Positions 24,601 to 36,234 of a DNA stretch of 64,000 nt are shown here, piece by piece. Source of the stretch: Aralia elata (lineage: Eukaryota > Streptophyta > Magnoliopsida > Apiales > Araliaceae); assembly GCA_034770075.1 (NCBI GenBank), contig CM068379.1, positions 14,934,506 to 14,998,505 on the forward strand, in the 5' to 3' direction. The notes under the pieces are model-generated. The model was not told where the DNA came from. It searched no databases and was given only the letters and a program-made list of their open reading frames with translations. Each line of letters opens with the position of its first letter. The stretch's first letter is position 1. A program made the translations under genes and the position numbers.

Positions 24601-25556
24601 TGCGACTCACCGGCTGATTTTGAGCCGTGTGCGCTTTTACCGGTCGCGTCGCCGGATTGCTGGGACCTTTGGTCCGTCCGCGTGTGTGCTCGGCTACCCG
24701 CTACGAACCCGTTCCGTCCCCTGGTTCTTCTTCACGCCGTCGGTCGATTCAAGCCCTTCGTCGGCGCCTTTTCCCCCGTCCCTTACTCGATTGATGGATT
24801 GAAGCTTTGACAGAGGGTTTGACTGATTGAGGCGCTATGGATTTCCTTAGGATTTAGTTTTTTTTTCTTTTTTCTTTTCCCAAACTGATTTTGGCTTCTT
24901 TGAAACCCTTCCCAATTGCATCTACCAATTATCTGAGATTTGAGGGGAAACGGATACAACCCGTGGCCAACCTCAACCCGTTAGCTGGAATGGTATAGAA
25001 TGGGTCGACCCGACATGGAAGAGAATTAGAATGGGCTCAATCCAAATAGGGTTGGGCCGGCGGTTTTAAATAAGAGGTGGCCCAAACGGAAAATAAAAGA
25101 AGGAAATTGGAATTGACACAATCAGGAAAATAAAAGGAATTTGGCCCAATCCGGAAATAAAAAGAAATGGGCCATCCCAAATAAAAGAAAAGTGGACTAA
25201 ATTAATTTAACTGCATTGTATTCCTAATATTTTAAATTAAATAGCTAACCCCATTTAGTTATTTGTTTAAAATATTTATTGTAACCATAATTCTTTGTTC
25301 GAATGATTTAATCTGATAATGAAATTATTTAGTTAATCTCCCAAATTTTCTTGCAAATGAATTCTTAGGGCTAACTCACTAATTTATTTAAACTACCAGT
25401 GAGTCCCTTTAATGCACAGAAAATTATTGGATCACATATTTATATAATTAAGTAATAATACCCACATGGATCCAATTAAATTCGTTAAATTAAATAAAAC
25501 GAATTTCATACGTTAAAATAAATTGTACAGGATTTTAAAAATTCCTGGGCATTACA
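21618..25556 (-). repeat. 3' LTR of the Tekay element (3939 bp)
   Basis: It begins TGTGACGCCCCC and ends GGGCATTACA on the plus strand. It contains a very AT-rich ~650-bp stretch (23040-23700) dominated by TAATTAAATA-like motifs and a GC-rich block (24555-24800). Short open frames inside occur identically in the other LTR and are not treated as genes. Confidence 0.95.
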
Positions 25557-25569
25557 TCCTCTCTCCCTT
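25557..25569 (-). promoter_or_regulatory. Polypurine tract of the Tekay element
   Basis: On the minus strand AAGGGAGAGAGGA abuts the 3' LTR, the position where plus-strand DNA synthesis is primed in LTR elements. Confidence 0.85.
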
Positions 25570-25603
25570 ATAAAAATTCCGTTCTCGGAATTTCAATCTA
25601 AGG

Positions 25604-25786
25604 TTACTCAAATAATCGCGGATAGTTTGCTCTCATCTTCTCTTCAAGTTCCCACGTAGCCTCTTCTACCGCGTGGTTTCTCCAGAGAACTTTCACCGAG
25701 TGAATGATTTTATTCCTCAGCTTCTGTTCTTTTCTATCCAGTATTTGAACAGGAATCTCCTCGTACGATGAATCTCCTCGTACGAT
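25604..25786 (-). pseudogene. Chromodomain region, out of frame after a 17-bp duplication
   Basis: A perfect 17-bp tandem duplication (25753-25769 and 25770-25786) lies just after the integrase C-terminal DLSYEEI segment and shifts the frame. In the shifted frame, downstream to a TAA at 25604-25606, the sequence encodes VKVLWRNH and EEATWELE, the aromatic and acidic hallmarks of a chromovirus chromodomain. In the actual frame translation continues about 18 codons in unrelated residues to a stop at 25717-25719. The chromodomain normally directs insertion to marked chromatin; this copy would lack it. Confidence 0.8.
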
Positions 25787-26301
25787 AAATCTCTTTCGAC
25801 TTGAATTGGTTCATAGGAAATAACATGTTTGTAATCTGGCTTATACGGACGCAACACTGATACGTGGAACACGTTGTGGATGTGCTCAAGTTCAGGAGGT
25901 AATGCCACCTCGTACGCCACTTCGCCTATTCTCCTCAGAATCTCGAACGGTCCTATGAACCTAGGGCTCAGCTTGCCCTTCTTCCCAAAACGGATCTTCC
26001 CTTTCCAGGGAGATACCTTCAGAAACACAAAGCTACCAACTTCAAAGTCTCGTTTCTGACGATGTAAGTCGGCATACTTCTTTTGACGATCCTGGGCTGC
26101 TACTAACCGTTGCCTTATTACTTTAATGATTTCCACGGTTTGTTGTACCAATTCTGGTCCCAACAACCTCCGTTCACCAATTTCATCCCAACACAACGGC
26201 GTTCGACACTTCCTCCCGTATAACGCTTCATATGGTGGCATACCGATGCTAGCGTGATAGCTATTGTTATAAGCGAACTCTACCAGTGGCAAATGATCGT
26301 C
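25717..26301 (-). pseudogene. Integrase C-terminal part, downstream of a nonsense codon
   Basis: In frame with the main pol ORF but separated from it by the TGA at 26302-26304. It starts just before HLPLVEFAYNN and includes YEALYGRKCRTPLCW, the GPF(Y)-type segment GPFEILRRIGEVAYEVALP and VFHVSVLRPYKPD. These are typical of the end of a Ty3/Gypsy integrase. It closes with residues created by the 17-bp frameshift. Any ATG start (26292) would be internal to integrase, so this is the cut-off end of pol. Confidence 0.85.
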
Positions 26302-29300
26302 TCAGCTGCCACTTAAATCCATCACAACTGCCCGGAGCATATCCTCTAGGGTCTGAATTGTTCGTTCACTCTGACCATCCGTCTGAGGATGATACGCCGT
26401 ACTCATCCTCAACTGTGTTCCCATTCTTTCCTGCAGACTTCTCCAAAAATTTGACGTGAAGCGCGGATCCCTGTCAGACACAATAGATACCGGCACTCCA
26501 TGTCGTGACACTATTTCCTTCACGTAAAGCTTCGCCAGCTGTTCCAATTTGTACCTGATCTTGATCGGTAGGAAATGGGCAGACTTGGTCAAACGATCTA
26601 CGATCACCCAGATGGCGTCTAGACCCTTATGTGTTGTCGGGAGCCCTACCACAAAATCCATTGTGATGTGTTCCCACTTCCACTCGGGAATCTCTAAGGG
26701 TTGCAACAATCCGCTCGGCCGTTGGTGCTCTGCCTTGATCCTTTGACAAGTGAGACATCGGCTGACGAATTCTGCAACTTCCCCCTTCAAATGCGGCCAC
26801 CAATAATGCTGACGAAGATTTTGATACATCTTGGTGCTACCCGGATGTACCAAAAATCTCGTATTATGGGCCTCCTGTAAAATTTCTTCCCTTAGGTTCG
26901 GTACGTAGGGTATCCAGATCCTTCCCTCGAGTCTCAGCAGCCCTGTGCTATCAATCTTAAATTTCAACGTTTTTCCCTCCGATAGTTGCTTCTTAATGCC
27001 AATGCATTCTTCATCAAATTCTTGAGCCTCCTTTATCTTATCCAGTAGAGTCGGACCTACTGTCATGGTGAACACTTTTTCGTCCGCCCCCATTGGATAC
27101 CTAACCTCCAGTTCCAGGCGTTCAAAGTCCTTTATCAATTCCTCTTGAACTGTCAACTGCATCAATTTCACCTTGCCTTTCCTGCTTAAGGCATCAGCCA
27201 CTACATTTGCTTTGCCCGGATGGTACAGAATTTCACAGTCATAGTCCTTGATGAATTCTAACCATCGGCGATGCCTCATGTTTAGCTCCTTTTGAGTGAA
27301 GATATATTTCAGACTTTTGTGATCCGTATATATCTCGCACTTCTCCCCATATAGGTAGTGCCTCCAAATCTTCAAGGCAAAAACTACCACTGCTAACTCC
27401 AAGTCATGAGTCGGGTAACCCTTCTCATAGTCTTTCAGTTGACGTGATGCGTACGCCACTACCTTGCCATGCTGCATCAGCACGCAGCCAAGACCCTTGT
27501 GTGACGCGTCGCTATACACTACGAAACCCCCAGTGTTGTCTGGTAAGGTCAACACTGGTGCTTGGCTGAGTCTCTTCTTCAACTCCATGAAACTCTCCTC
27601 ACACTTCTCCGACCAAACAAACTTGACCGTTTTCCTGGTGAGATTGGTCAATGGCGATGCTATCTTTGAAAAGTCCTGGATGAATCTCCGATAGTATCCC
27701 GCTAATCCCAAGAAACTCCGGATCTCCGTCGGCGTCTTCGGCTGTTCCCAGTTGATAACTGCTTCTACTTTTGCTGGGTCCACCGAAACACCATTCTTGT
27801 CTATGACATGACCCAGAAACTGCACTCTCTGCAACCAAAACTCACACTTAGAAAACTTTGCATACAATTTCTCCCTCTTGAGAGCTTCTAATACAATCTT
27901 TAAATGTTCAGCATGCTCCTCCTCTGTTTCTGAATACACCAAGATGTCATCGATGAATACGACTACGAATTTATCCAAGTACTGCTTGAACACTCTGTTC
28001 ATCATACCCATGAATGCTGCTGGTGCATTCGCCAATCCAAAAGACATTACCAGAAACTCGAAGTGCCCGTAACGAGTTCTGAATGCAGTCTTCGGGATAT
28101 CTTCCTGCCTCACCTTCAACTGATGATAGCCTGTTCTTAAGTCGATTTTTGAAAAGTATTTCGCTCCCTTAAGTTGATCAAATAGATCGTCAATCCTAGG
28201 AAGCGGATACCTATTCTTAATCGTCACTTTGTTCAACTCCCGGTAGTCGATACAAAGTCGCATAGAACCATCTTTCTTCTTTACAAACAGAACTGGCCCT
28301 CCCCATGGGGACACGCTCGGTCTGATATAACCTTTATCTAACAGTTCCTGCAGTTGCACCATCAACTCTTTCATTTCTACAGGTGCCATTCGATACGGCG
28401 GCTTCGATATTGGTGCGGTTCCCGGTGCCAAATCGATAACGAACTCGATTTCCCTGTCCGGCGGCAGTCCCGGAAGCTCTTCGGGAAAGACATCGGTGAA
28501 ATCTTTCACGACTGGTATTTGACTCATCTCATCCCTTACTTGACGGGTATCAACCACATGTGCCAAATAACATACACAACCTTTCTTAAGCAATCTTCTT
28601 GTCTGCATCATAGTAAGACAACAAGATTGTCTTGGTGACTTACTGCCGTAAAATACCACCTTCGACTTATTAGGAGTCTTCAGCTGTACACACTTTTCCT
28701 TACAGTCAATAACTGCTCCGTGGGTTGATAGCCAATCCATTTCCAGGATTACATCAAACTCTCCCAGCCGAATTGGTACCAAATCCACATTGAGCTTAAA
28801 TCCTCGCAATTCAACACAACAATTTCTATGAATGTGTTCTACAGGGACAATTTCTTTGTTTGCTACTTCTACGTTCATAGGGTGTTCTAATTTTTCACGA
28901 GGTAAACTCAACTGACTAGCAAATTCTTCGGAAACAAAAGAGCAAGTAGCACCCGAATCAAATAACACATATGCATTTATATCATTGATTGGGATGATAC
29001 CTGACACCACGTCTTTAGATTCCATGGCATCCTGCACAGTCATGTTGAACGTGCGGGCTGTTGGCCTGTTGGCTTGACTGGATGGTGGCCCGTAGTTCAA
29101 CCGGGTGCTGTTTCCACTGTTGTTGTTGTTTCGGTTGCCACTCCCAGCATCGCCCTTCCTCTTCGGGCAATCCTTGATCTGGTGGTCAGGTGATCCACAG
29201 GAAAAACATCCTCCCTTTGGCTTATTCTGACATTGGGGTGCCATGTGCCCCGGTTGTCCACACCGGTAACAAACACTCTTTCCCTTCATGCACTCCCCCG

Positions 29301-29676
29301 TGTGGTTCTTACCACAATTACTGCACCTACCTGGCTTCTTCAGCTCCCCTCCTGATTTGTTTCCCCCGGATGACTGACTCTCAGTCCACTTGCGTTTATT
29401 GGGGTTACTGCCCCCGCTGCTCCCCGCTTTCGGGCCCTCATGTCCCTTTTTCTTTTCTTGATTGTATTTGGCCAGGGCCTCACTGCCCCCCTCTGCAATG
29501 ACCGCCCGTTCCAACAGTTCTGCAAATGTTTTGATTTTCAATACCGCAACAGAACGGTATAACCATGGTTTCAACCTTTGCTCAAACCTACGAGCTTTCC
29601 TTTCCTCAGTGCTGACCTGGTGAGTTGCAAACCGTGCCAACTCATTAAACTTAGCCGCGTACTCAGCCACAGACAT
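26302..29676 (-). pseudogene. gag C-terminus and pol (PR, RT, RNase H, INT), 1124-codon frame
   Basis: This is in frame with gag upstream, separated by one TAA (29683-29685). Order by residue: gag tail 1-110; three CCHC knuckles (C118-C129, C136-C149, C157-C170); aspartic protease with FDSGA (D240); reverse transcriptase with FIDD (574-577); RNase H with YSDAS (D723), YTDHKS (D785) and ADAL (D828); integrase zinc region (H937/H944, C974, C977); integrase core D1007, D1068 and E1104, with exactly 35 residues between the last two. All catalytic residues are present. The frame ends at a TGA (26302-26304) where the family normally continues into the end of integrase. Three knuckles are more than the one or two usual in Gypsy gag. 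Confidence 0.92.
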
Positions 29677-29682
29677 GTTCCC

Positions 29683-30159
29683 TTATTTTAGTTCCAGGAA
29701 CTTGATCTCCATCTCTTGCTTCATGCTCTCTGGAAAGTAATTTTCCAAGAACATCTCCTTGAAACGATCCCAGGCGACAGTGCCTCCTTCCACTCGGCCC
29801 CTATTGGCCTTCCACCAGTAGTTTGCCTCGCCCTTTAACATGAAGGTAGCAAAGCTTGTTTTTTGTTCCTCTGCCACCCTTGCTACCTCGAAGACCTTTT
29901 CTATCTCTTCTATCCAGGTCTGTGCTTCTATTGGGTTAAGAGTTCCCTTGAACTCGGGTGGTCCGACCAATTTGAAATCCTTGAAATTTGCCAGATGATG
30001 CACTGGCTCGGCTGCTGCTTGGGTCCCTACAGGTGGCGGCCTTGATTGCATGGCTTCTGTCAGCATCTCTGCGAACATCCTCATTGGGTTGGATTGGTTC
30101 TCAACCTCACTTTCTGATTCTTCAACCTGTCGGTTTCGTGGTCGTCCTCTTGGCGGCAT
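29683..30159 (-). pseudogene. gag N-terminal part (158 codons), ended by a nonsense codon
   Basis: Starts MPPRGRPRNRQVEESESEVE at an ATG ~400 bp after the coiled-coil ORF. It contains the retrotransposon gag core: FKLVGPPEFKGTLNP, AQTWIEEIEKVF, ANYWWKA, FLENYFPES (about residues 62-145). The frame stops at TAA 29683-29685, and the next in-frame codons continue gag (GN-MSVAEYAAKF), so a point nonsense change splits gag. Gag forms the cytoplasmic particle that packages element RNA. Confidence 0.88.
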
Positions 30160-30556
30160 GTTTGGATAAGGAAAATCCGCTGACTTTTACCTATAGTTTT
30201 ATATTTTACACAATATGTCATTAAAATAAGCAATCAAAGGTAAAATATCTATCAACACATTTGATTTAAGTGAAACATCTGCATTTATATTCATATACCA
30301 CTGTTTTGTTACAAGACTAAACCTGTGGCATACTTCTATAAATGCGCCACTGTGTGCCTATCCATCAATAACCTTTCCCCCAAGACAAAAGTGGGGAATC
30401 CTAACCTTCCATCCCTCAAAACACAAAAGTTGGGGTTTAACTGCTACCCCAAGTCTAGATACAATATAAAGTTTCACAAATCAAACATGAATACGTCCCT
30501 AATATAACAAAAGGTGGGACTGACTGAACTAAAGACAAAGTAACCATCATATCAAG
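30160..30556. other. Spacer between coiled-coil ORF and gag
   Basis: About 400 bp, AT-richer than the ORFs either side, with no conserved frame. It probably acts as the gag leader. Confidence 0.6.
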
Positions 30557-31354
30557 TCACTGCATGTCGTGACGGATCCGAGCCTGCTGACCAAAGAATG
30601 CTCCATCCCCTATCCTGCGACGAACAGAGCGGCTGTAGGCTGCGTCTAGGGCATGTCCTAGGGTCTCTATTCTCACTGTGCTGGCCTCCAACCGATCCTC
30701 TAACTGATCAACCCTCCTGACCTCCCTGACCCAGGCCTCTCTGGCATGCATCCTCGCAGACACCTCCAGCCCCGCCTCGAACCTCATAGCCTCCTGTTTC
30801 GCCCTCAGGTGGGCGATCTGTAAATCCCTCTGCTCCAGCCTCTTTCTCAGCTCAGCATTCCGGGCCACTAACTGATGTAGCAGTGGTCCGACCTGCTGCG
30901 CTGAGGACTCATAGCCCTGCAGCTGTACCTTCGCCACCCCTAAGTCATGCTCGAGCTGGTAGGCCAGGTCTCTGTACTGGTCCTCCATAAACTGATGGGT
31001 CTGATTTTGCTCTTCCAGGTGAGCTACCCGATCTTCCAGCTCCTCATTCCTACTAGTCAACCCCTCGATGATATCATCGGCAGTGGACCCCATGCCATCA
31101 ACATCAGCAGGTGGCTCCTCTCCCTCGGTCTCGGGGTCCTCCTCCTCTGCCTCTGGATCCTGACTGCCCGACCTCATGACTCTACCTACCACCGGCTCTG
31201 GTAGTTCCCTCTGGTAGTCCTCCTCCGACTCGGACTCCTCCTGTAGCAATCCTGGGGCAGTAGGAGCATAGCCCACCAGCTGCTCCGAAACTATTGGTAT
31301 GTCTGTAAATATCTCCTCCTCTCGGACTCCACTAGTCTCCCCTACGGCAGCCAT
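30557..31354 (-). CDS. Extra sense ORF upstream of gag: acidic, coiled-coil protein (265 aa)
   Basis: An intact frame from an ATG at 31354, about 215 bp inside the primer-binding site, to TGA at 30557-30559. The frame is open a little upstream but only through a TTG, so the ATG (MAAVGETSG) is preferred. Residues ~15-100 are very acidic (EEESESEEDY-like, PEAEEEDPETEGEE). Residues ~100-235 have heptad-like Leu/Glu/Arg runs such as RNEELEDRVAHLEEQ and RNAELRKRLEQRDLQIAHL, a likely long coiled coil. The C-terminus is basic. It is much GC-richer than the LTRs. It has no gag, protease or nucleic-acid motif I recognise. It sits in the element's 5' leader in the sense direction, so it is presumably expressed from the LTR promoter. 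Function unknown; a captured host gene or element accessory protein are both possible. Confidence 0.7.
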   Translation of the reverse strand: MAAVGETSGVREEEIFTDIPIVSEQLVGYAPTAPGLLQEESESEEDYQRELPEPVVGRVMRSGSQDPEAEEEDPETEGEEPPADVDGMGSTADDIIEGLTSRNEELEDRVAHLEEQNQTHQFMEDQYRDLAYQLEHDLGVAKVQLQGYESSAQQVGPLLHQLVARNAELRKRLEQRDLQIAHLRAKQEAMRFEAGLEVSARMHAREAWVREVRRVDQLEDRLEASTVRIETLGHALDAAYSRSVRRRIGDGAFFGQQARIRHDMQ

Positions 31355-31568
31355 CCTACAAACACACAAAAACTAACGTTAGTACAGCAATAAAATATAT
31401 TCATTGAAGAAATGAAATTATATTTCATTGGGTACTACTCGACTCGATGAATTCCCCAATTCATCAAAACCACATATGATAAATCTCCTCGATTTATCTC
31501 CTAACACTCGATACGAGTTTACTATGAAGGTTATAACCTAGGTTTCGCGATCCTAAAGTTTATAACCT

Positions 31569-31584
31569 ACAGCTTTGATACCAA
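31569..31584 (-). promoter_or_regulatory. Primer-binding site, initiator tRNA-Met type
   Basis: On the minus strand TTGGTATCAAAGCTG begins two or three bases after the 5' LTR. It differs by one base from the common plant TGGTATCAGAGC primer site complementary to initiator tRNA-Met. Confidence 0.85.
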
Positions 31585-31586
31585 CC

Positions 31587-34500
31587 TGTGACGCCCCCAA
31601 ATTCGGGTCTCCAAATACCCGGATCCGGTCATCACGATCCAAAACAAACATTCACCTCTAACAACATATGGTAACTAAAATGCGGAATAAAATAAACATA
31701 CGTTGTTCATTACAAGGTGTTACTAGTCCCAGAATACAAATAACCTTAAATACTTACACAAATCCATACCCTAGATAAATGTCAGGGCTTAAATTACATT
31801 AACAGTAATTAACTACACATAAGTTTAACATTTGCTACATGAAGTCTATCACTTCATCTTTTCTTTTCCTTTGTTCTTCCCTGACGTCTCGGGTTTAGCT
31901 GCAATAAAATCATGATATAGCAAGAATGAGCAACGAGTTTGCTCAGCAAGTTTAAAGTATGACAATAAGGATATATCATGATGAAGGGATATTAAGGAAT
32001 TTCAACATTAGAAAAAAAATCAGAAGCAAGAACGATAATTGCTTTTAGAACAATTTATAGTCAAATAGACTTTGAACGATAACTTCCAAAGGAGTCAATA
32101 GCTGGTTGACCCTCTGGTTACTGGCTACAGAATAACGTACTTGAGGGGATCAGCCTTGCGTACCCTATGTATATGCATAACATTTAATTCTGCTATTTGT
32201 ACCTTATATACGGTACGTGGGGTACTCCCCTATAAATAAAGGGGTGTTCATACAGTCTAATAATCCTTACCATTGATTGGCTCAGATAGCTTTTATAAAT
32301 TCTCACATATTTGTCTGACCGAACAAGGGTTCAGACTTAACCATGAATGGTTTATAAATTCCTGAATTTAAATATACGAGTTTCAAATGCACGAGTGCGA
32401 ATGTCAATAAATATACAGATGTGGAATAATTTTGAAAGTAATTAGACCACTTAAGGCATGCTTGGAGATAAAAACTCAAGCTTAAAAAAAATAACTTGCA
32501 ACAGTATATATATATACCTTTTTGCACGAATTAGAAATAGTGCATAAGGCTTAGAAATTTGCTCAATGTAAAAGTTGAGTAAAGAAGAACTTGCAATAAT
32601 ATAAGAAGTTTAGGGTTAGGAACTTGCCTGTTTGCTCAGCTACAGATAAATTCTAGCTTTACTTAATTGATCTTGAGTGACCTATCATTGGATAAAATCG
32701 ACTTATCAATTAATATGACATGGTGGCATATTGGCACACCTTGCTATATCTTTTACTTAGCAGGTAAAAATTCACCACCTACATTTAATTACTATAATTG
32801 ATAGCTAATTAGGATTGTTTATCATTTGAGTACTAAATTTATTACCTTTAATTGTATCTAGGTATGGTTTAGCAATCCTTATTTATTATTTATAAAATAA
32901 ATTTATTTTGGTTTAAAGATAACAGAAAACCATTGATCAATTATTTAGTTGGTTTACTCTTAACTACCATTTACCTTAGGGGTAATTTAGTAATTATTAA
33001 CCTTGTCCCTTATTCAATGTTAATTAAATACTTACTGTATTAATTCTACACACATTTAATATTATTACACAATCCTTGAGTGCTTATTATCTTTATTTAT
33101 TAAGGTAAAAAAAATAATTAACTTATAAATCTCACTTATACTTAATCATTATTTCATTAATGATTAAGTAGTTATTCTCCTTCTCCTTTAATAACCTTAT
33201 TAATACTTAATTACTATTCAATATTAATTAAATATTTAATATCTTTATTTATTATTTATTGGGAACATAATAAACAATTAAATTTACTCATACTTAATTA
33301 AGTAACCATTATCTTTATTTATTACTTATTTAATAGTTATTTAATATTAATTAAATAATAATTTAAAATATTTACTATCTTTATATTTAAGTAAGTATAA
33401 TAACAGTAATTAATTACATTATTAACTTTAATAATAATTAAATATTTATTCTCTTTATTTATTGTTTATTGATAAATAATAATTATCTTTACTCCTATTT
33501 AGTACCTTTATTAATTATTTATTGTTAAATAATAAATAATTAACTTATTAACTTATTCATATTTAATTATTATTGATAATAATTAAATATTTAATTATTG
33601 AAAATAAATAATTTCTTTGTTAATTTTTATTTATTAGTTATAAAGACCAGTTAATTTACAAGGGTGTTATCAGCTCAAATTAATGACTAACAATTTAGCC
33701 GAATGTTATCACCACGTATCAGTCATCGTTTGAACAACTCAAATGAATTACACAATCCGTTACTTAATTGGTTTAAATTTTTTTTTTTTTTTTATCACCA
33801 TAAAAGATTTTACAGGATACACCTGCTCAAGCTTATCACCCATATGTGTACCAACACTATTATGCCAACAGACAATACTATCATAACAACAGAAGACCAA
33901 GACTTGATTTTTAGGAACCATGATACCACACTGATAAATTTACAGTTTAAGAACAACATACTACAACCCAACCAAGAGCAACATGTATTATTCAAAACCA
34001 GATTCTTAATCAAAATAACCCAACACAGATTTCACATAATACACATCCAAAACAATTGTATTGTACAAGCTTAATACCTTCAACTGCTGGAACACCGTTT
34101 TTAAGGTTCATCACAGCAATTTCCTAACAATATGAACCATCACAGTATGTGATACAACCAATATAACCCAACCAGTGTATTCTACTACTAACCCAATGGA
34201 TTATTATCCAACCATCACGTTGCTACCACCAACACAGTGCTATAACACATTCCCATACAAACAACACAACATGGAAATTAAACAAAAACTAACTCAGCTG
34301 CTTGAACCATTCGATACCTTGGTGTCGATCGATGGGCCGTCCTTCTTCTCCTACCGAAGTAAGCAGTGAAATCTTGGGGCATTTACAGACCAATTGCCTA
34401 ACGAATTTTCTCTTCTTTTTTTTTTCTCTCTGTGTGGTTCGCTCCCAGTTTGTACCCACAAAAACTGAAATTGGGTTTAGGGTTTGGAGCTCTAATTTAT

Positions 34501-35536
34501 AGACGAAATTGATTACTCAATAAACCGGGTATTACCCAAATTGGTTATTCAGGGACCGTCGGTCGGAGGGAGATAGCGCCTGCGACTCACCGGCTGATTT
34601 TGAGCCGTGTGCGCTTTTACCGGTCGCGTCGCCGGATTGCTGGGACCTTTGGTCCGTCCGCGTGTGTGCTCGGTTACCCGCTATGAACCCGTTCCGTCCC
34701 CTGGTTCTTCTTCACGCCGTCGGTCGATTCAAGCCCTTCGTCGGCGCCTTTTCCCCCGTCCCTTACTCGATTGATGGATTGAAGCTTTGACAGAGGGTTT
34801 GACTGATTGAGGCGCTATGGATTTCCTTAGGATTTAGTTTTTTTTTCTTTTTTCTTTTCCCAAACTGATTTTGGCTTCTTTGAAACCCTTCCCAATTGCA
34901 TCTACCAGTTATCTGAGATTTGAGGGGAAACGGATACAACCCGTGGCCAACCTCAACCCGTTAGCTGGAATGGTATAGAATGGGTCGACCCGACATGGAA
35001 GAGAATTAGAATGGGCTCAATCCAAATAGGGTTGGGCCGGCGGTTTTAAATAAGAGGTGGCCCAAACAGAAAATAAAAGAAGGAAATTGGAATTGACCCA
35101 ATCAGGAAAATAAAAGGAATTTGGCCCAATCCAGAAATAAAAAGAAATGGGCCATCCCAAATAAAAGAAAAGTGGACTAAATTAATTTAACTGCATTGTA
35201 TTCCTAATATTTTAAATTAAATAGCTAACCCCATTTAGTTATTTGTTTAAAATATTTATTGTAACCATAATTCTTTGTTCGAATGATTTAATCTGATAAT
35301 GAAATTATTTAGTTAATCTCCCAAATTTTCTTGCAAATGAATTCTTAGGGCTAACTCACTAATTTATTTAAACTACCAGTGAGTCCCTTTAATGCACAGA
35401 AAATTATTGGATCACATATTTATATAATTAAGTAATAATACCCACATGAATCCAATTAAATTCGTTAAATTAAATAAAACGAATTTCATACGTTAAAATA
35501 AATTGTACAGGATTTTAAAAATTCCTGGGCATTACA
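31587..35536 (-). repeat. 5' LTR of the Tekay element (3950 bp)
   Basis: Nearly identical to the LTR at 21618-25556. Differences include a longer T-run near 33779-33793, a few-base insertion near 34092-34101 and about twenty single-base changes. It should contain the element promoter, read towards decreasing coordinates. Confidence 0.95.
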
Positions 35537-35541
35537 AGATC

Positions 35542-36234
35542 TGCTTATTTCCGGTGTTTATATATTCCATAGATCTTTTGATCGTGTTTTAATCGCATAT
35601 TTAACCCTGTTGGTTAAACTTTTATGCTCAATGTCTATGAAGTGAAGTTCAAACTATGGACTATATAGTTTGGGTAAGAATGTTTTGTGTGGACTAGATC
35701 GATTCTGGAGAAATCAAGGAATTCCCAACTCTGGAGGATTTTATTATAACTAATTTATGTAATTATGTGGAAACCTTAGTTCCAGTCAGATGGGGGAATT
35801 AAGCGTATACTCCTTTAACTGTGTAGATGAAGCTTACATGCATATGCTTTATTAAATAAATAAATATAGTTCATCATTATTATTTCTTAATGGTAATCTT
35901 TGTTTATATTATGACTTTATCAAGTTTTATTCATCATTTCCCCTCTCATTCGTCCTTCCTTGTTTGGGCTAAAGCATTAACTCATTTGTCTTCATTTCTT
36001 GCCTTATATAAGATAACACAAAGAATATGTTGTGCAAGAGCTTTTGAATTCCTACTCTCTGTTCTTTTATCAGTAGAGGTAGAACATGGCTTATCATTAC
36101 TTTAGGATATTAATTTTGGGTATTAATTAACATCTGTAGTTGTCCCTGTGTATTTGTGCGTATGTTTGTATTTACTCAATCTCTTCCTTTTTCCATGAGT
36201 GATATATGGAAGTTAATTAATTGCAAGTTAAAAA
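35542..36234 (+). other. hAT DNA between the Tekay insertion and the transposase start
   Basis: Leader or intron-like AT-rich sequence of the hAT. An acceptor-like TTGCAAG lies near 36222. No conserved protein frame. Confidence 0.5.

Larger units (their letters stand above)
21618..35536 (-). mobile_element. Tekay-type chromovirus (Ty3/Gypsy), 13.9 kb, nearly intact
   Basis: A complete LTR element read on the minus strand: 5' LTR 31587-35536, primer site, coiled-coil ORF, gag, pol, chromodomain region, polypurine tract, 3' LTR 21618-25556. The outer ends (TGTGACG... and ...CATTACA on the plus strand) are flanked by a perfect 5-bp duplication AGATC (21613-21617 and 35537-35541). The LTRs differ at only about twenty bases by eye over ~3.94 kb plus a few small indels, so insertion was recent. 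Domain order PR-RT-RNaseH-INT followed by a chromodomain places it in the chromovirus branch; the RT/INT wording is Tekay/Del-like. Two nonsense codons and a 17-bp duplication break the coding region. Confidence 0.95.

Noticed and set aside
23773..24802. ORFs of 60-108 codons in the Tekay LTR and their duplicates at 33703-34502
   Set aside because: They lie within LTRs, are duplicated only because the LTRs are, are low-complexity, and show no motif.
25717..30159. Endogenous virus interpretation of the Gypsy-type polyprotein
   Set aside because: There is no envelope-like or movement-type ORF; the LTRs, primer site, chromodomain and 5-bp duplication are those of a plant LTR retrotransposon.
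31355..31369. Longer start for the coiled-coil ORF (MCVCRM...)
   Set aside because: The upstream start is a TTG codon; the first ATG is at 31354.
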